Part shown: piece by piece, positions 11,775-23,205 of the stretch
Layout: each line of letters begins with the position of its first letter
Position numbering within the stretch: the stretch's first letter is position 1
Assembly: GCA_026120035.1 (NCBI GenBank)
Contig: JALRME010000022.1
Location: 1 to 64,000 of the forward strand
DNA length: 64,000 nt
Source of the DNA: Coleophoma eucalyptorum
Taxonomy: Eukaryota > Ascomycota > Leotiomycetes > Helotiales > Dermateaceae
Direction: 5' to 3'
Notes under the pieces: model-generated
Databases searched by the model: none
The model's input: the letters and a program-made list of their open reading frames with translations, nothing else
What the model was told of the DNA's origin: nothing
Position numbers and translations under genes: made by a program

Positions 11775-12163
11775 TCACAATGTAGCGGCAGCCTCCACAG
11801 CTCCCGCAGCCTTGAATGCTGATTTATTCGTGAACCTGACTTCCACAGGGTACATCCACTCCATGTATTTGCCCCAGCCTATTCTCATATGTCAGAGGCC
11901 AGAATTAAATGGTAGACCCGAGATCACTTACTCCAGTATGCGAACTTTCTCCCAAAGTATTTCCCAGCATAGGGCACAATGACCATTGTCAACACCAGCT
12001 CCAATTGTTGCAAGCTTGCTTCCCACTCTTTCTGTGCATCCGATTCTTCTTCAGAGTCAAGATCGCTGCTATCTATCGACGAGGGTAAAGAGTCAACCTC
12101 ATCCTGCTCGTTGGATGATTCTGGGGCAGCGTCTTGGATGATGTAGGAGTCGGAAGTAGACAT
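11775..12163 (-). CDS. MIM2: Mim2-like mitochondrial outer-membrane import subunit
   Basis: Exons 12163-11932 and 11878-11775 with a 53-base GTAAGT..TAG intron encode 111 residues. The first 55 residues are acidic and Ser-rich (SSIDSSDLDSEEESDAQKEW), followed by one membrane segment (about 58-75, LELVLTMVIVPYAGKYFGR) and a short basic/aromatic tail with FAYWSWGKYMEWMYPVEV, created by the splice. This acidic head plus single C-terminal helix and GK.(F/L)GRKF(A/S)Y motif resembles fungal Mim2, which with Mim1 inserts helical proteins into the outer mitochondrial membrane. The start is the ATG before STSDSY. Assigned by family pattern only; another small tail-anchored outer membrane protein is possible. 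Confidence 0.7.
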
Positions 12164-12574
12164 GTTGAGATTGCGAGTTTCGTGCAAGCTTGGATATGTA
12201 AATAGGTGGTAATATTATCGCAGAAAAAGCGCTACCGCCGGCAGCGCCAATGCATTTGAAGATGCGAAGGCTTCGTGGAAGTTGTTTGGGGCTCTAGTTG
12301 TCCTGAGCTGTTGAGCGAGCTATGCTGTACTGCAACCTACAAGTTGTAATGCCGGGGTAGTTCTTCGGTCGACGGAATCAATATCACGTGATGAACCTAA
12401 ATGTGGGTTTGAGTCATTCTTGAAATAGTCTCACGAGTGCGCGATCTTGGAAGGCAAAACGCACAAACATCCAACACAACCCCAGCGGCGCATCTGAACC
12501 GCAAAATCTACGGCGAATTCGATTCGAACATAGTTTGCGCTTTTGAATCATCAAGTCATCAACAAATCGCAATC
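12164..12574. promoter_or_regulatory. Divergent promoter region, MIM2 and eIF2-beta
   Basis: 411 bases between divergent starts. It contains a TCACGTGA palindrome at about 12383-12390, an E-box of the type bound by Cbf1/Pho4-like bHLH factors. Binding is not shown. Confidence 0.5.
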
Positions 12575-13709
12575 ATGGCGGGCGAGGTATGTTCTCTCCC
12601 CACACCCCACCTCGTCATGTTGGCAACAATTTTGTAACGCTTACTGCAGGAAATCGATGTCGACAGGAAGCCCCGCAAGTCGGTCGCATTCAGTGATGGC
12701 ACCACAATTGTAGACGAGAATGGTGATGTTACACTGAAAGAAGATGGACACGACGATACAGCAAACACGGCGTTATCGCACTCACCAAGTACGCCGCCTC
12801 TTTCCGCGGCCTTAGGAGCATTTACTGATTCAAACCAAGGCGGGGATGCCCCAGAAGAGGGTGCAGGTGATGGGGATGATATTGGAGATATGCTAAAGAC
12901 AATGAAGAAAAAGAAGAAGAGCAAGCCGAAGACTGAGGATGCCGAAGGTGGTGATGCACCAGCTGCAGACGATGGTGGTCTGGATCTGTCCTCAATGAAG
13001 AAGAAGAAGAAGACCAAGAAGCCAAAGGAAGGCGCTGAGGATGAGTTCGCTGCCAAGCTGGCTGCTCTGGACATGGAGGGCAAGGAGGGTGAAGGAGAGA
13101 CTGCAGCTGAGGAGAAGCCAGTTGATGCTGGTGACATGGACAAGGGAACAGGAATTTGGCAACACGATGAGACCAAGCCCATTGGATACGAGCTCCTCCT
13201 CGGACGTTTCTTCAGCCTCCTCGCCCAAAAGAACCCAGACCACGCATCCAGCGGCTCCAGAAGCTACAAGATCCCACCTCCTCAATGTCTGCGTGAAGGT
13301 AATAAGAAGACTATCTTTGCCAACATTGCCGAGATCTGCAAGCGAATGAAGAGAACTGAGGAGCACGTCACTGCATACCTGTTTGCTGAATTGGGTACGA
13401 GTGGTTCCGTCGATGGAAGCAGACGTCTGGTCATCAAGGGTCGTTTCCAACAAAAGCAGATTGAGAACGTCTTGAGACGATATATCAGTAAGACCAGCTG
13501 CATTACTTTACTTCTAGATCAACGCTAACAAGATCGCAGTGGAATATGTTACCTGCAAAACCTGCAGATCCCCAGACACAGATCTCAACAAAGGAGAGAA
13601 CAGATTGTACTTTATCACCTGCAACTCATGTGGTTCTCGACGAAGTGTTACTGCTATCAAGACTGGTTTCTCTGCACAAGTCGGAAAGAGACGCAGACAG
13701 CAGGGTTAG
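12575..13709 (+). CDS. SUI3: Translation initiation factor eIF2 beta subunit
   Basis: Three exons, 12575-12586 (only MAGE), 12650-13487 and 13540-13709, encode 339 residues. The N-terminal half has two polylysine boxes (KKKKKSK and [10 protein letters not shown]), which in eIF2-beta contact eIF5 and eIF2B-epsilon. Most eIF2-beta proteins have three such boxes. The C-terminal half is the conserved IF2B/IF5 domain, and its zinc finger CKTC..CNSC (Cys289, 292, 311, 314) is completed only after the second splice. The protein ends in a basic [10 protein letters not shown] tail. It is part of the eIF2 GTPase complex that brings initiator Met-tRNA to the 40S ribosome. The very short first exon is placed by a good GTATGT donor and by agreement with other fungal starts. 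Confidence 0.93.
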
Positions 13710-14594
13710 AGAGTTTGGTGGTAACGATATGTTTCTACTTTTCAAAAGTCTTCACACAGTTTGTAGAAGCATCATGAGCACCGCGATTGCATGGTCGGGG
13801 TTATCTTGGGGGTCTTGTATTTACAGGTCAAGAGTGGCATAGAGAAATTCAGGAATGAAATGACAATAAATATGCAAAAATCTTCAATTCCACAACACAG
13901 TACAGTACGTTGATATCACAGTGTACCCATTATTTTACGTGGGCAATATAGCAACAAGCACCTCATAGTAGCTCTGTCAGGAAACAAAAGCCTGAAATCG
14001 GCCGCTCTTCGGGTATCTTCGACAGAAGTCGAAGTTCATGTCGACCCTAGACACCTCTAAGCGCCCACCTCCATCTTCGCGGTTGCAACCACTCGTACCA
14101 AGCAAGTCGCAAATTCAGGCCGTCTTGATCTGCTATCTCATTGGAGCTTGTGTTACCCTTGGCCACAGAAATAGATACTGGTCCCGCCATCAGATGTATT
14201 GCAGGGTAGGGTAGGTTCAGCGCATGTAATGGCTGATATTTAGGTAGGGGAGCTCTTGAAGCTCTCTTTTTCTTCCTTTCTGTTTCCCTACTTCCCTCTG
14301 TTACTTTGCGATCGATGCTCTTGTCTTCTGTTACGGTTTATTATCTCGATACACAATTGGAGAAATCTCCAAATCTGCCATTCTTACTTTTGCGGACATA
14401 GCTGTCTGAAGGTGCGTGTGGACAAGAGTGCGGGGCAGTGCTCGACGAGGCTGCATGTCGAGGAGTGCTGACCTGAGCTGGTGAAGATTGTTCTTGCAAA
14501 TTGCCAACTACTCTCATCATTATTCCTTCTTCAGTCAAGCATCCGTGGTTTATTTTTACGAAGATACATCAAGCGCCGGAGTGGCCTCCACAGA
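13710..14594. other. Intergenic, eIF2-beta 3' end and AIM24 promoter
   Basis: About 880 bases with no supportable gene. The 250 bases before 14595 contain CT-rich tracts typical of fungal promoters. Confidence 0.6.
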
Positions 14595-15980
14595 ATGTCT
14601 AACTATTATCCTCGTAAGTTCTTTCGGCAAGCCTGTACCAATAAATAATCTGTCTAACGCTGGATAGCTCCGCCGGGTAATGGAAACGGAGGTATGAGGA
14701 GCCTGGAGATTACAACTCCTGCTCTTGCTCGCGGATGGAAGCTCACAGTCTTTTAGTTACACAACATCAATATGCACCTCCACCATCCTCACCACCACCA
14801 ACACAAACGAGCCATCAATACTACCCGCCCCCACCACAGCAAATCACTGCCCAACAGCAGAGCTATCAACCACCGCCTCCACCACAGCCCACTCCTCCCC
14901 AAGTCCAGCAACACTACCCACAGTCGCCGAGCTTCTCGCATGGAGCCTCATACCAGCAGCCTGCCGTCTATGGAGGCGCACCCCCAAGCTCGCCTCCGGC
15001 AAGCTCTGGACTGCCCTCTTACCAGCAACCGCCTCTTTCAGGCGGGGCTGTAGAAAATTACCAAGAGTATGCCGAGGAGAAGGCCCCAGTTTTGGACACG
15101 AGTGTAGCTTCAAATCTCGATCATGGGGCACCTTCCGCATCACACTTTGTAGGAGCGAGTGCAACGCAAGATGATGTCGGGACGTTCAATGGAGGTAGTT
15201 ACAGGATCAGCCACAGAGACACGAATAGTATCCTAACTCTGCAACTGGCCATGGGCTGCCCATTAACCGCCAAGCCTGGTAAGCATCATATACAAACTCC
15301 GAATCTATGTTCTATTCTGTATACTAGACTAAAACTCGCATACCAGGCGCAATGATTGCCATGTCCCCAACTGTAACCCTGAAAGGATCCGTGAAGTTTT
15401 CAATGAAGAAGCTTGTCATCGGTGGCGAGATGACACACTCGACATTCACGGGGCCTGGCGAAGTTCTGCTTGCGCCTTCGTCACTAGGCGACATTACTAA
15501 CATCCGGCTCTCGGGCGACGAGCAGTGGTCCGTAGGGCGCGATGCCTTCCTGGCTTGTACGCAAGGAGTGGTGAAGGAGTACAAGAGACAAGGTATTGGG
15601 AAGGCCATGTTCTCTGGCGAGGGGCTGTTTGTCTATAAAATAAGTGGTATTGGAATCCTTTGGGTTACGAGTCTGGGTGCGATTATTCGAAAAGATGTAA
15701 GTTTTCGTACTGTGCTTTGCTTGACCCGAAGCATGGAAGTGCTGATATCGAGGCGAAATAGCTTCAAGATGGCGAGAAATACATCGTGGACAACGGCCAC
15801 TTAGTAGCTTGGAACACGAAGTATATCCTTGAGCGTGTCGCTTCAGGAGGGATCATGTCAGCCGTTTCCTCCGCCGAGGGACTTGTCTGCAAGTTTACGG
15901 GACCCGGGACGGTGTTTATCCAGACGAGAAATCCTGTAGCTTTCTCGCAGTGGCTGGCAGCTCATTCGCAGACAATATGA
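14595..15980 (+). CDS. AIM24-family protein with Pro/Gln-rich N-terminus
   Basis: Five exons, 14595-14613, 14668-14691, 14757-15278, 15347-15696 and 15762-15980, encode 377 residues. The first 130 residues are low-complexity Pro/Gln/Tyr/Ser and carry no mitochondrial presequence. From about 155 on, the double beta-roll AIM24 domain (TIGR00266-like) is clear: [60 protein letters not shown]. The family includes yeast Aim24 (inner membrane, cristae organisation) and many bacterial and fungal proteins of unknown function. Because this one lacks a presequence, a cytosolic or other location is as likely as mitochondria. The two tiny N-terminal exons are supported by good donors and frame continuity but are the least certain part. 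Confidence 0.85.
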
Positions 15981-16305
15981 TGTGGGGAGATTGCCTTTTC
16001 ACATTCTTTTCCCTTTGATTGAGTCACTTTTAGCCGATTATGGAGTTTCTGGATTTTATTTAGATGTAGAAATTGCCATTTCTAATCTACATATCTTTGT
16101 ATTTACTCCTTTGTTCCCAATTACTCTAAACAAATAAAAAGGATCTATGGTTGAATGGATATCTATCCCTGTATCCGTAACCGATCCCTTCACTGAATAG
16201 CAGATTCTAAATAACGAGTCCCAACTCATTTGAGAGATCATTGCTGTCAAAATCTCATCTTGTCCAACTGACCTAATCAGTGATAACTGGACCTGGATGA
16301 GAGAC
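15981..16305. other. Convergent 3' intergenic
   Basis: 325 AT-rich bases between two convergent stops; nothing but presumed poly(A) and termination signals. Confidence 0.6.
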
Positions 16306-18015
16306 TCAGAAACGGTTCTCCCAAGTTCTCTTCTCCAGCTCCCTCTCTCGGTCCGCCGCCATTCTGCGTTTCAACTCGGCGTGAATGAGCAAGACCTCGT
16401 TATCCACCATCATGCCCCCTCCAATATCCGTCTGGTGGCATGGTGCTCCCGATTGCGAGCCGGCTGGAACCGCTTGGGGGAGATGAGTCGGCACCTGTCG
16501 TGGGTGTGATCCGATCATCTCACAATAGCCCTTTGCGAGCTCGACGGGATCCAGAGCAGCGGCACGACCGGTCGTTCTTGCATCATTCAGCAAAGTAGAT
16601 TGGGTGGCAGAGCGAAGGTGCTGTCCATAGGTACTGGTAGGTGATTCACCATACATCGTGCCGGTATCCATGGTTGCACCAGAGGGAGATTGGCCATATG
16701 GTGTGTGAGGTCTACCAAACTCGGTTGGGTTGGTTGTGCCGTATGGAGTTCTTGGTCTCCCAGAGCCAGTTGGTTGAGGTGGGAAGTACGAGGATGGCTG
16801 CGACATGTTGATGTTGCCATGTGGGGTACTGGATCTGCCAAAGCTAGATGGTTGAGGTTGCAAGTACGAGTATGGCTGCGACACGTTGATGTTGCCATGT
16901 GGGGTTTTAGGTCTACCATAGCTAACTGGTTTAGATGGGAAGTACGACGATAGCTGCGACATGTTAATGTTGCCATGTGGAGTTTCAGGTCTGCCATAGC
17001 CAGTAGGTTGAGATGGGAAGTATGATGGTGGCTCAGACATGTTGACATTTCCATGTGGGGTTTCAGGTCTGCCATAGCTAGCTGGCTTGGATGGGAAGTT
17101 TGAGGATGGTTGGGGAATGTTGGTATTACCATGTGGCGCTCCAGGTCTACCAAAGCCAGGTTGGTGATGTTCATGTTGAGGAGCTGCAACCATAGTTGCA
17201 TTACCATGGGGAGTCTCTGGTCTAAGTGAGAAGAATGTGTGCTGGAACATCCCAACCTTGGTCGGGGTACCTAAGGGAGGCTGGCCGTAAGGCGTGGTAG
17301 GTCTCGAATGGCAAGCTGAGTGAGATTGATCATATGGTGTTCCAGGTCTAGCAAAGCTGCTTAGGTAGGGAGAGAAATGACCAGTTTGCTGGAAGGTATT
17401 GCGGTTCTGGATAGTTTGAGCAGGGGCATGTTCATCTTGGCTGCTGGCAAATCTTGCAGTTGGTATAGCCGGAGGACGATACAATGGTACCGGCGGAACT
17501 TGGCCAGGAGATACTGATGAGTTGCCAAAGGTAGTGGAGTGTTGAAGAGCAGGACTAGAGATGGCTGGTTTCGGTCTTCCCGACGATGGTGTAGTACGTC
17601 CAGCTTTGCCACTATTCTCGGCGGTATTGCTGGCTTTGCGCTTCTGCTCCTTCTTCTTCTTCTTCTTCTTCTTCTCTCCCACTACATCCTTGATAGTAGT
17701 GACGAAGTTCTTAGCGCGTCCTCGCAGTGAATCGGTTGAGAGCGGCTTGTGTTCTTCATCTTCCTCGAGATTCTCCAACTTCTTTTCTCCTTCCCTTTTT
17801 TTGGCAAGACAACTTGGACATAGGCCTGACTCATTGCAAGGCAAATCCTTCTTCACACAGTGCCCACCTCCAAGCAGTGCCGCTCCTCTTGCCTTTCCTT
17901 TTCCTTGTCCCTTGCTCGTCTGTACCTTTCGGGCATTGAGCTGTTCGAGGCAGTAGAAAGCTTCGGTGATAGTGTGACCACACTGCTCATACTTCGTGAA
18001 CTCCGTACGACACAT
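16306..18015 (-). CDS. Zinc-binding protein with 26-residue tandem repeat
   Basis: A single-exon gene of 569 residues. The N-terminal 70 residues form a Cys/His module (CRTEF..KYEQCGH..YCLEQ, HCVKKDLPC, CPSC), a probable zinc site seen at the start of many Pezizomycotina proteins of unknown role. A Lys-rich stretch follows, with eight lysines in a row near 115, encoded by a CTT/TTC run at about 17650. From residue 265 to about 434 comes a proline-rich repeat: unit R-P-x-T-P-(H/Y)-G-N-x-N-(M/I)-S-x-P-x-S-Y-F-P-x-(Q/K)-P. Its conserved Arg falls at 290, 316, 342, 368, 394 and 420, an exact period of 26. No enzyme domain is seen. The TP sites could be phosphorylated by proline-directed kinases; that is inference. 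The ATG at 18015 is the first before the zinc module. Confidence 0.75.
   Translation of the reverse strand: MCRTEFTKYEQCGHTITEAFYCLEQLNARKVQTSKGQGKGKARGAALLGGGHCVKKDLPCNESGLCPSCLAKKREGEKKLENLEEDEEHKPLSTDSLRGRAKNFVTTIKDVVGEKKKKKKKKEQKRKASNTAENSGKAGRTTPSSGRPKPAISSPALQHSTTFGNSSVSPGQVPPVPLYRPPAIPTARFASSQDEHAPAQTIQNRNTFQQTGHFSPYLSSFARPGTPYDQSHSACHSRPTTPYGQPPLGTPTKVGMFQHTFFSLRPETPHGNATMVAAPQHEHHQPGFGRPGAPHGNTNIPQPSSNFPSKPASYGRPETPHGNVNMSEPPSYFPSQPTGYGRPETPHGNINMSQLSSYFPSKPVSYGRPKTPHGNINVSQPYSYLQPQPSSFGRSSTPHGNINMSQPSSYFPPQPTGSGRPRTPYGTTNPTEFGRPHTPYGQSPSGATMDTGTMYGESPTSTYGQHLRSATQSTLLNDARTTGRAAALDPVELAKGYCEMIGSHPRQVPTHLPQAVPAGSQSGAPCHQTDIGGGMMVDNEVLLIHAELKRRMAADRERELEKRTWENRF
16715..17223 (-). repeat. 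78-base in-frame tandem repeat (TPHGN units)
   Basis: Six to seven copies of a 78-base unit encode the 26-residue repeat. A first copy is 75 bases, the next ones exactly 78, and the last is shortened to TPYGTTNPTEFG. Copies differ by several residues each, so the array is not very recent. Confidence 0.85.
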
Positions 18016-19181
18016 GATGTTAACTTGCTAGTGTATTCATGGATACTATTGAATTGTCTTGCTTCCAGGATGTGTGCCGATATGACGTGTAATTCAAGGG
18101 TAGATCAGTGTTGATAACATCAAAGTAGTATCTTGTATGCCATGAAGATGTTTCAGCATCCTCTCGTGCCTATTGTCGACAGTGTGGCAGTGGTCAAGCT
18201 ATGCTGGATACACAAGTATCGCAGATCTCATCTGTCGGGACTTCTCTGAAAAAAGAAGTAGTAAGTAGCTTGTAGGTTTGTATGTGAATACGCGAGCCTC
18301 TGAAGCAGGAAATCAAGTATGTGAGTATGTCAGGAAGGTCGTCAACTTGCTCAGAACCTCACGCTGTTGATATGCAGCGATGGATGTGTTAACAAGTTCA
18401 CCCTGTAAGCAAGTCACGTAGATGTGTGAAGAAGTTTCAACATCTCAGTATCGAAAGACTAGTGCTTTGCAGATAGAGAGTGCAGGAGACGAAGTTCTTC
18501 CGCCTATTGCTGCAAAATGTTTGCGTAAAGCTGTCAATTATCACTGTAGAACAAGGTGACGTGAAGAAGGATAACGTGTAATATCGATGTTCTTCAGGCT
18601 CTAGTTGCGAGTCTCCCCTCCATAGAGATGTCGATGGCCACAGGAAGTCAGTACGAGAGTATGGTAGAATCGTGCTGCAATTTAATGGCGCGGAGGTCCT
18701 CGTTCTACGAAGATGTTGATGTTACCAGGAAGACAGTGTAGGTGTGAGAAGTACGTGATGTTAGGAAGAGACAAATACTAACAGTCGAGACGGTGTTGAA
18801 TACGTAGCAGGCTCACTTCACATCAACAAGTGATATGGAGGTATTGAGTCATTTTGTAAAGGCCGTTGCTGCAGTATCGAAGGAAGAAGAGGATTGGGGA
18901 AAGATGAGGGAGAGACAAGAATTGATGTCGCTGGAGATCAGCGAGACCTTCTGTGTGGGTGATGTATAGATTCCCTCGTCGAATCTTGACTATGTGCACG
19001 AACAGTCGATAATGTAAGGCAGAACAACAGAAAATACGAGGATCCAGGATCTAACGTCCATCTGGATCACAACGAAGTAGCATCAATAAAGGTACTCAGA
19101 CTCCCTCTGAGATACTGAGCCTCTACAAGCACTGAAGCAACGGAAAGATGGTGACCAGTCAATCTACTTCAAGCCTCCTTC
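18016..19181. other. Gene-free stretch upstream of the repeat protein
   Basis: 1.17 kb with stops in all frames and no good splice chain. It separates two minus-strand genes and may hold a long 5' leader of the repeat-protein gene. Confidence 0.55.
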
Positions 19182-20413
19182 TCATTCTTCATCGACAATG
19201 TCGCCTTCTACACCAGATTCCTCACTGCTAATGATCTGCAGTCTCGTCTTCACCATCTCAACGTCGACCTTGGTTCCGAACCTGGATTTGGATACCACAG
19301 TACCAATGGCGATGAGCACGTTGATCCAGAAAGCCATCCACCAAAGTCGGAACGGAATGTGCAACTTTGCACCCTTGTACTCGTCACAGACTTCCAAGTA
19401 CTTCTTGGGATCATCTGTGATCACGCCGTCGACTTCGTTCTTGATACTCCATTTCATCCAGACCGGATCATTGACGGTCCACACGAAAATTGGTCGATTT
19501 TCATCCTTTACTTCTTGCAGGAACTTTTTCCCGCTTGGTCCTACGAGGGCTTGTTGCATTATATTGAAGCATACGCCTGGAACCTTGAGCAAGTTTCGGG
19601 CATATGGGATGCTCCATCCGATATATGCTATTTGGTACCCAGGGAGATACTGGTCACAAAGAGGAATATATTTTGACTTTACAAGTTAGATGGTCCAAGT
19701 GGTTCATTGGAAACATAACTTACTGCCCAGCAGCCTAATACTATCCTTTCTTTCCATGATTTTGATGGCTTCACTTCCGCGAGTGTGGAAGCTATTAGTT
19801 GCATTATATAGTCCGGGTCATTATCGAGCTATTTATTCATGTCAGCCCTGGCAATAATTCTAGCCGACTATCAAAACATACTTTTATATCTAAGAGAAGC
19901 CAGATATCTTCAAGACCTGGCGTCGTTAAGTATTCTAAGAGGTCTAAGAAACGCGGCATAGATTCCGAGGGCTCTTTCAGCGTCTTCAGTGTTTTCAAAT
20001 AACTCCAATCGCAATCTATGACCTTTTCATCCTTGCCAAAGCAGCGCTTCAAAGTCTCATCCTATATACTGTAAGTTTGGGTCATCGGTTCTACTCGCTG
20101 TTGCACTTACATGGGAGAGGACAATCACTCCGTCCCTCGAGATGTGCAAATCGGTCTCGATGGCGTGGGCTCCCGTCTCCACAGCACCTCGGAAAGCACC
20201 CATTGTGTTCTCTGGATGCTCGGCCTTATAGCCTCGATGCGCAATGGCTTGGGGGACCCGACGGCCATTGCGAAGATGTTTTGTTCGCGGAAATTGTGCT
20301 TTGAGAAGTGTTAACAACAACGGTGTCAATCACCGAGAGAAGGTTCTGGGAGACCGACTTGAAGACATGGTTCTATTCTCCTTTTCGGAGAGCAAAGGTG
20401 TTCTCTCAGCCAT
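19182..20413 (-). CDS. PGC1: Glycerophosphodiester phosphodiesterase, Pgc1-like phospholipase C
   Basis: Five exons, 20413-20359, 20298-20111, 20061-19882, 19828-19724 and 19676-19182, encode 340 residues. The GDPD catalytic set is present: His39-Arg40 in AHRGYKAEHPENT, Glu66 and Asp68 in IETDLH, and His81 in LSHDE, the last joined by a splice. A hydrophobic segment near the C-terminus (about 292-312, FRLWWMAFWINVLIAIGTVV) anchors the protein, as in yeast Pgc1, which degrades phosphatidylglycerol to diacylglycerol at mitochondria and lipid droplets. Yeast Pgc1 is of similar length. The first intron uses a weak GTCGGT donor; the 18-residue first exon (MAERTPLLSEKENR..) is therefore less sure. 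The other junctions are strong. Confidence 0.87.
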
Positions 20414-23205
20414 ACTATCTAATCTCTTGTGTAGTCGCTGAGAAATGAACAAATGTGGCGGAAATAAGCCTTTTTATAACGTTGAAGATATGACGTTTGG
20501 CAGGCGAAAGGACCGCGCAAGTGGAGACTGAACGTTAACGACAAGCTATCGGCAAGCAATAATGCAGCAATGCAACACGAAGTCAGTTCATGGAGATCTT
20601 CCTTCTAAGATAGCTGGGCAGCAATATGGGATTTCCCAGCGGCCGTAAAGTCGACCGGAGTTTAGAGAGCTTCTGTCCGAAATCGTGGGCTTTCAAGTGG
20701 TAGTCGTGGAATTTCTCAGACTGTGCTCCCCCATGATACGGCGGGAATCAAACAGACGTTTGTAAGCAAGCGTTGTATTCTCCGGAATGGGTAGAAACAG
20801 AAAAGAAAACAATTGAGAAGGACAGAAGAGAGGTCCTTGGAATCGAAGGACGTTAAACAAGCTCGGGAGTAGTCCAGCTACGACGCCTTCTCCGCCTTCG
20901 CCGCCTTCGAAATAAGCCGACGAGCCAGCGACAAGCTAGAGGTAGGTCGGGGGCGTGTACATGTGAGATGTCACCTGGGAAAGGTCACTTGGGAGATCAT
21001 GAGCTCTGGAGACTTCGAACAATGCAGGCCAGCCAGCAAGGACATTCCCGTCCGGCATGGACGAGGATTCGTTGGGTTCTGTATGGAGGCATGGATGCGG
21101 ACTGCAGTTCCACCGTCTCGCTGCACTGGGAAAAGAAGGGACCGGGACACTGAAGATCCGACACTGGACGTCGGGTGACTGAAGGGGACAGGCGGTCTGA
21201 GAACAGTTCAGTTCAGGACCGGACAGGGGCGGGCTGGGCATCTCTGGCGCTTTCACGATGGACGAGGTGAGCCTGATCTACTCGCGCTGCGTACTTCATA
21301 TTTAGCCATTGACAAGCGCCACTGTCCGAGAAGAAGCAGGCGGTAGGCGGTGGGTGGTGGAGAGAAGGATGGGGCAGAAGGATTCACGATGCACGATTCC
21401 CCAAGTCACGGCCGGCTCGCTAAGCACTGTTGGGTATGTTCGTACAGAGTACAGGTGGCCGGAGCCGGTGCAGTCAGTAGCATAGGGCACACTGCACCCT
21501 ACTGCAACTCGCAAACGTGCTGCGCTTTAGTCTTTAAGCTTACCTACAGTAGAGGCTTTGCTTTACATAGGAACACCATCTCTGACACGCAAAGGCGAGG
21601 TGAACCATCGGACTAGCTCTGGAATTCGCATCGAATCGAACTGCCGACGATCAAGTCGCACTTTGACAGGTGATGGAAGAACCTCCAGCGCCAGAGAGCA
21701 TAGCGAGCAGCCTGCCGCAAAGCATGTTTCCCGCGTGATCGCCAACACCTGTGGCGGTACCCGCAATAATGCTGAAGTTTGACCTGGTTTTCTCTGCATT
21801 CCGGGGCACTAGCAGTCGCAGTAAGGTAAGTCCTTTAGCCCTTTAGGAAGCCTGGTGCTGGTATTCCGCTGCCGCGGCAGCTGCATGCAGCCAAAAGGGC
21901 TTACCAGCGGGAGAAAACAAAACCTCCCGATTTCTATCTTCGTACTGTGAGACTCTTTGCCTTGGGGCTGAGGGGCAGAAAACATCAGGCCAAACTCGCC
22001 CAAGAAGCCCAAAGCCAGTGGGAGAGAAAGAGAGGGAGGATATAGCGACAGGAGCGACAGAGTTTCACATCAAACTGAAAGAGGATTCCGGCACGAACGG
22101 AGCATGAGGGGCGGAGGGGGCCAAACGAGGAACCTCCCAGGAAACGGGAGTTGTTGCACTTGATTCTGCCCAGAACGCGCTAGTCCATCCCTTGTGTCCC
22201 AAGAAGTTGGGATGAATGATTTGACTGACGACGACGTCGACATCGACGAAAAAGCAATGCAAGACTTCTGCCAAAGAAAAAGGGCCCCCATCTATTCCTA
22301 ACATCATCGCCAGGAACGATATCCTTCCGGTCTGGAATAGATTGCAAAATCTTGTTCAAGCTTGTTTGTGGGCGATCGTCGGGCCTTGAGGCTTAGCCGT
22401 CGTGGTGATTTTCTGAATGGCAAAGTTCCTGGCTCGATATCTGATGGCTCTGTGCTTCACTATTTCTTGTTACGGTTATAGGGTCGTCGCGTTCATTTCT
22501 ATCCCCTAGTAAACTGTGATTGAGGAATAGCCAGACTTTCAGCTGCTGCAGTATCAGTATAAGCTGTACTAGCTGTAAGGACCACAAAACAAGCATTGGG
22601 CAGTTCTTCTCGGCCATCTGCTTAGCTATACTTTTCGGCGTTCTTTGACATGACACTTTGGGTTCATCGTGTCGTTTCAACTGTCGGGTTTTATGAAGTG
22701 ACATTCTCCCAGGTCTAGGGAAGTCAAAACACTTGGTCAGCAGTGTGAGCCTTATCCTTTAGCACTTAAGCTTTACTCCATAGTTCATGTCAATACACGG
22801 CATGAAAGATCTACATCTCCACCAGAGGTTTGTAATCCGGTATTCATGCTACCTCCTACCTAAGTTCAGGGATTATTGTAAGTAAGAAACACGACACTTC
22901 AATCTTTTTCCAGTTCCATAGAATAGGTCTACTAAAGCACCAAGATTGATTGAGTGGAGCCTATGTAAATATACCCATTTTGAATTTCAGTCACTACTAT
23001 GTATTGATGTTTTTACTTGTGGTAGACTAAGAATAAGCCACGTGATGCTGTATTGTACAACCAGTATCGATATACGTTTGGGACAACTACCTTCGCTTGC
23101 TTCACTCTTCGGTATCTAGCACTGCTCCTCCGAAGTCAAATCTAGCAAAGGGTTGAAAGCGTTTTCTCTCTTGCTGGCCGATACCTTCGGTGGCAATTTT
23201 TCGAC
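20414..23205. other. 2.8-kb gene-poor region
   Basis: No coding frame is supportable on either strand; only short frames of non-coding composition occur. The part at 20880-21250 is more GC-rich with a short CGCCTTCGC-like repetition near 20885. It probably holds the PGC1 promoter and the 3' end of the next minus-strand gene. Confidence 0.55.

Noticed and set aside
12515..12540. GATTCGAAC word suggesting a minus-strand tRNA
   Set aside because: No cloverleaf could be folded around it; it is in the eIF2-beta leader.
18016..19181. Degenerate repeats of GAAGATGTT-like words
   Set aside because: Words recur without a fixed period or common flanks, so no repeat unit can be defined.
20880..21250. 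GC-rich island considered as a coding exon
   Set aside because: Frames on both strands are short and overlap, with no start, splice sites or family motif.
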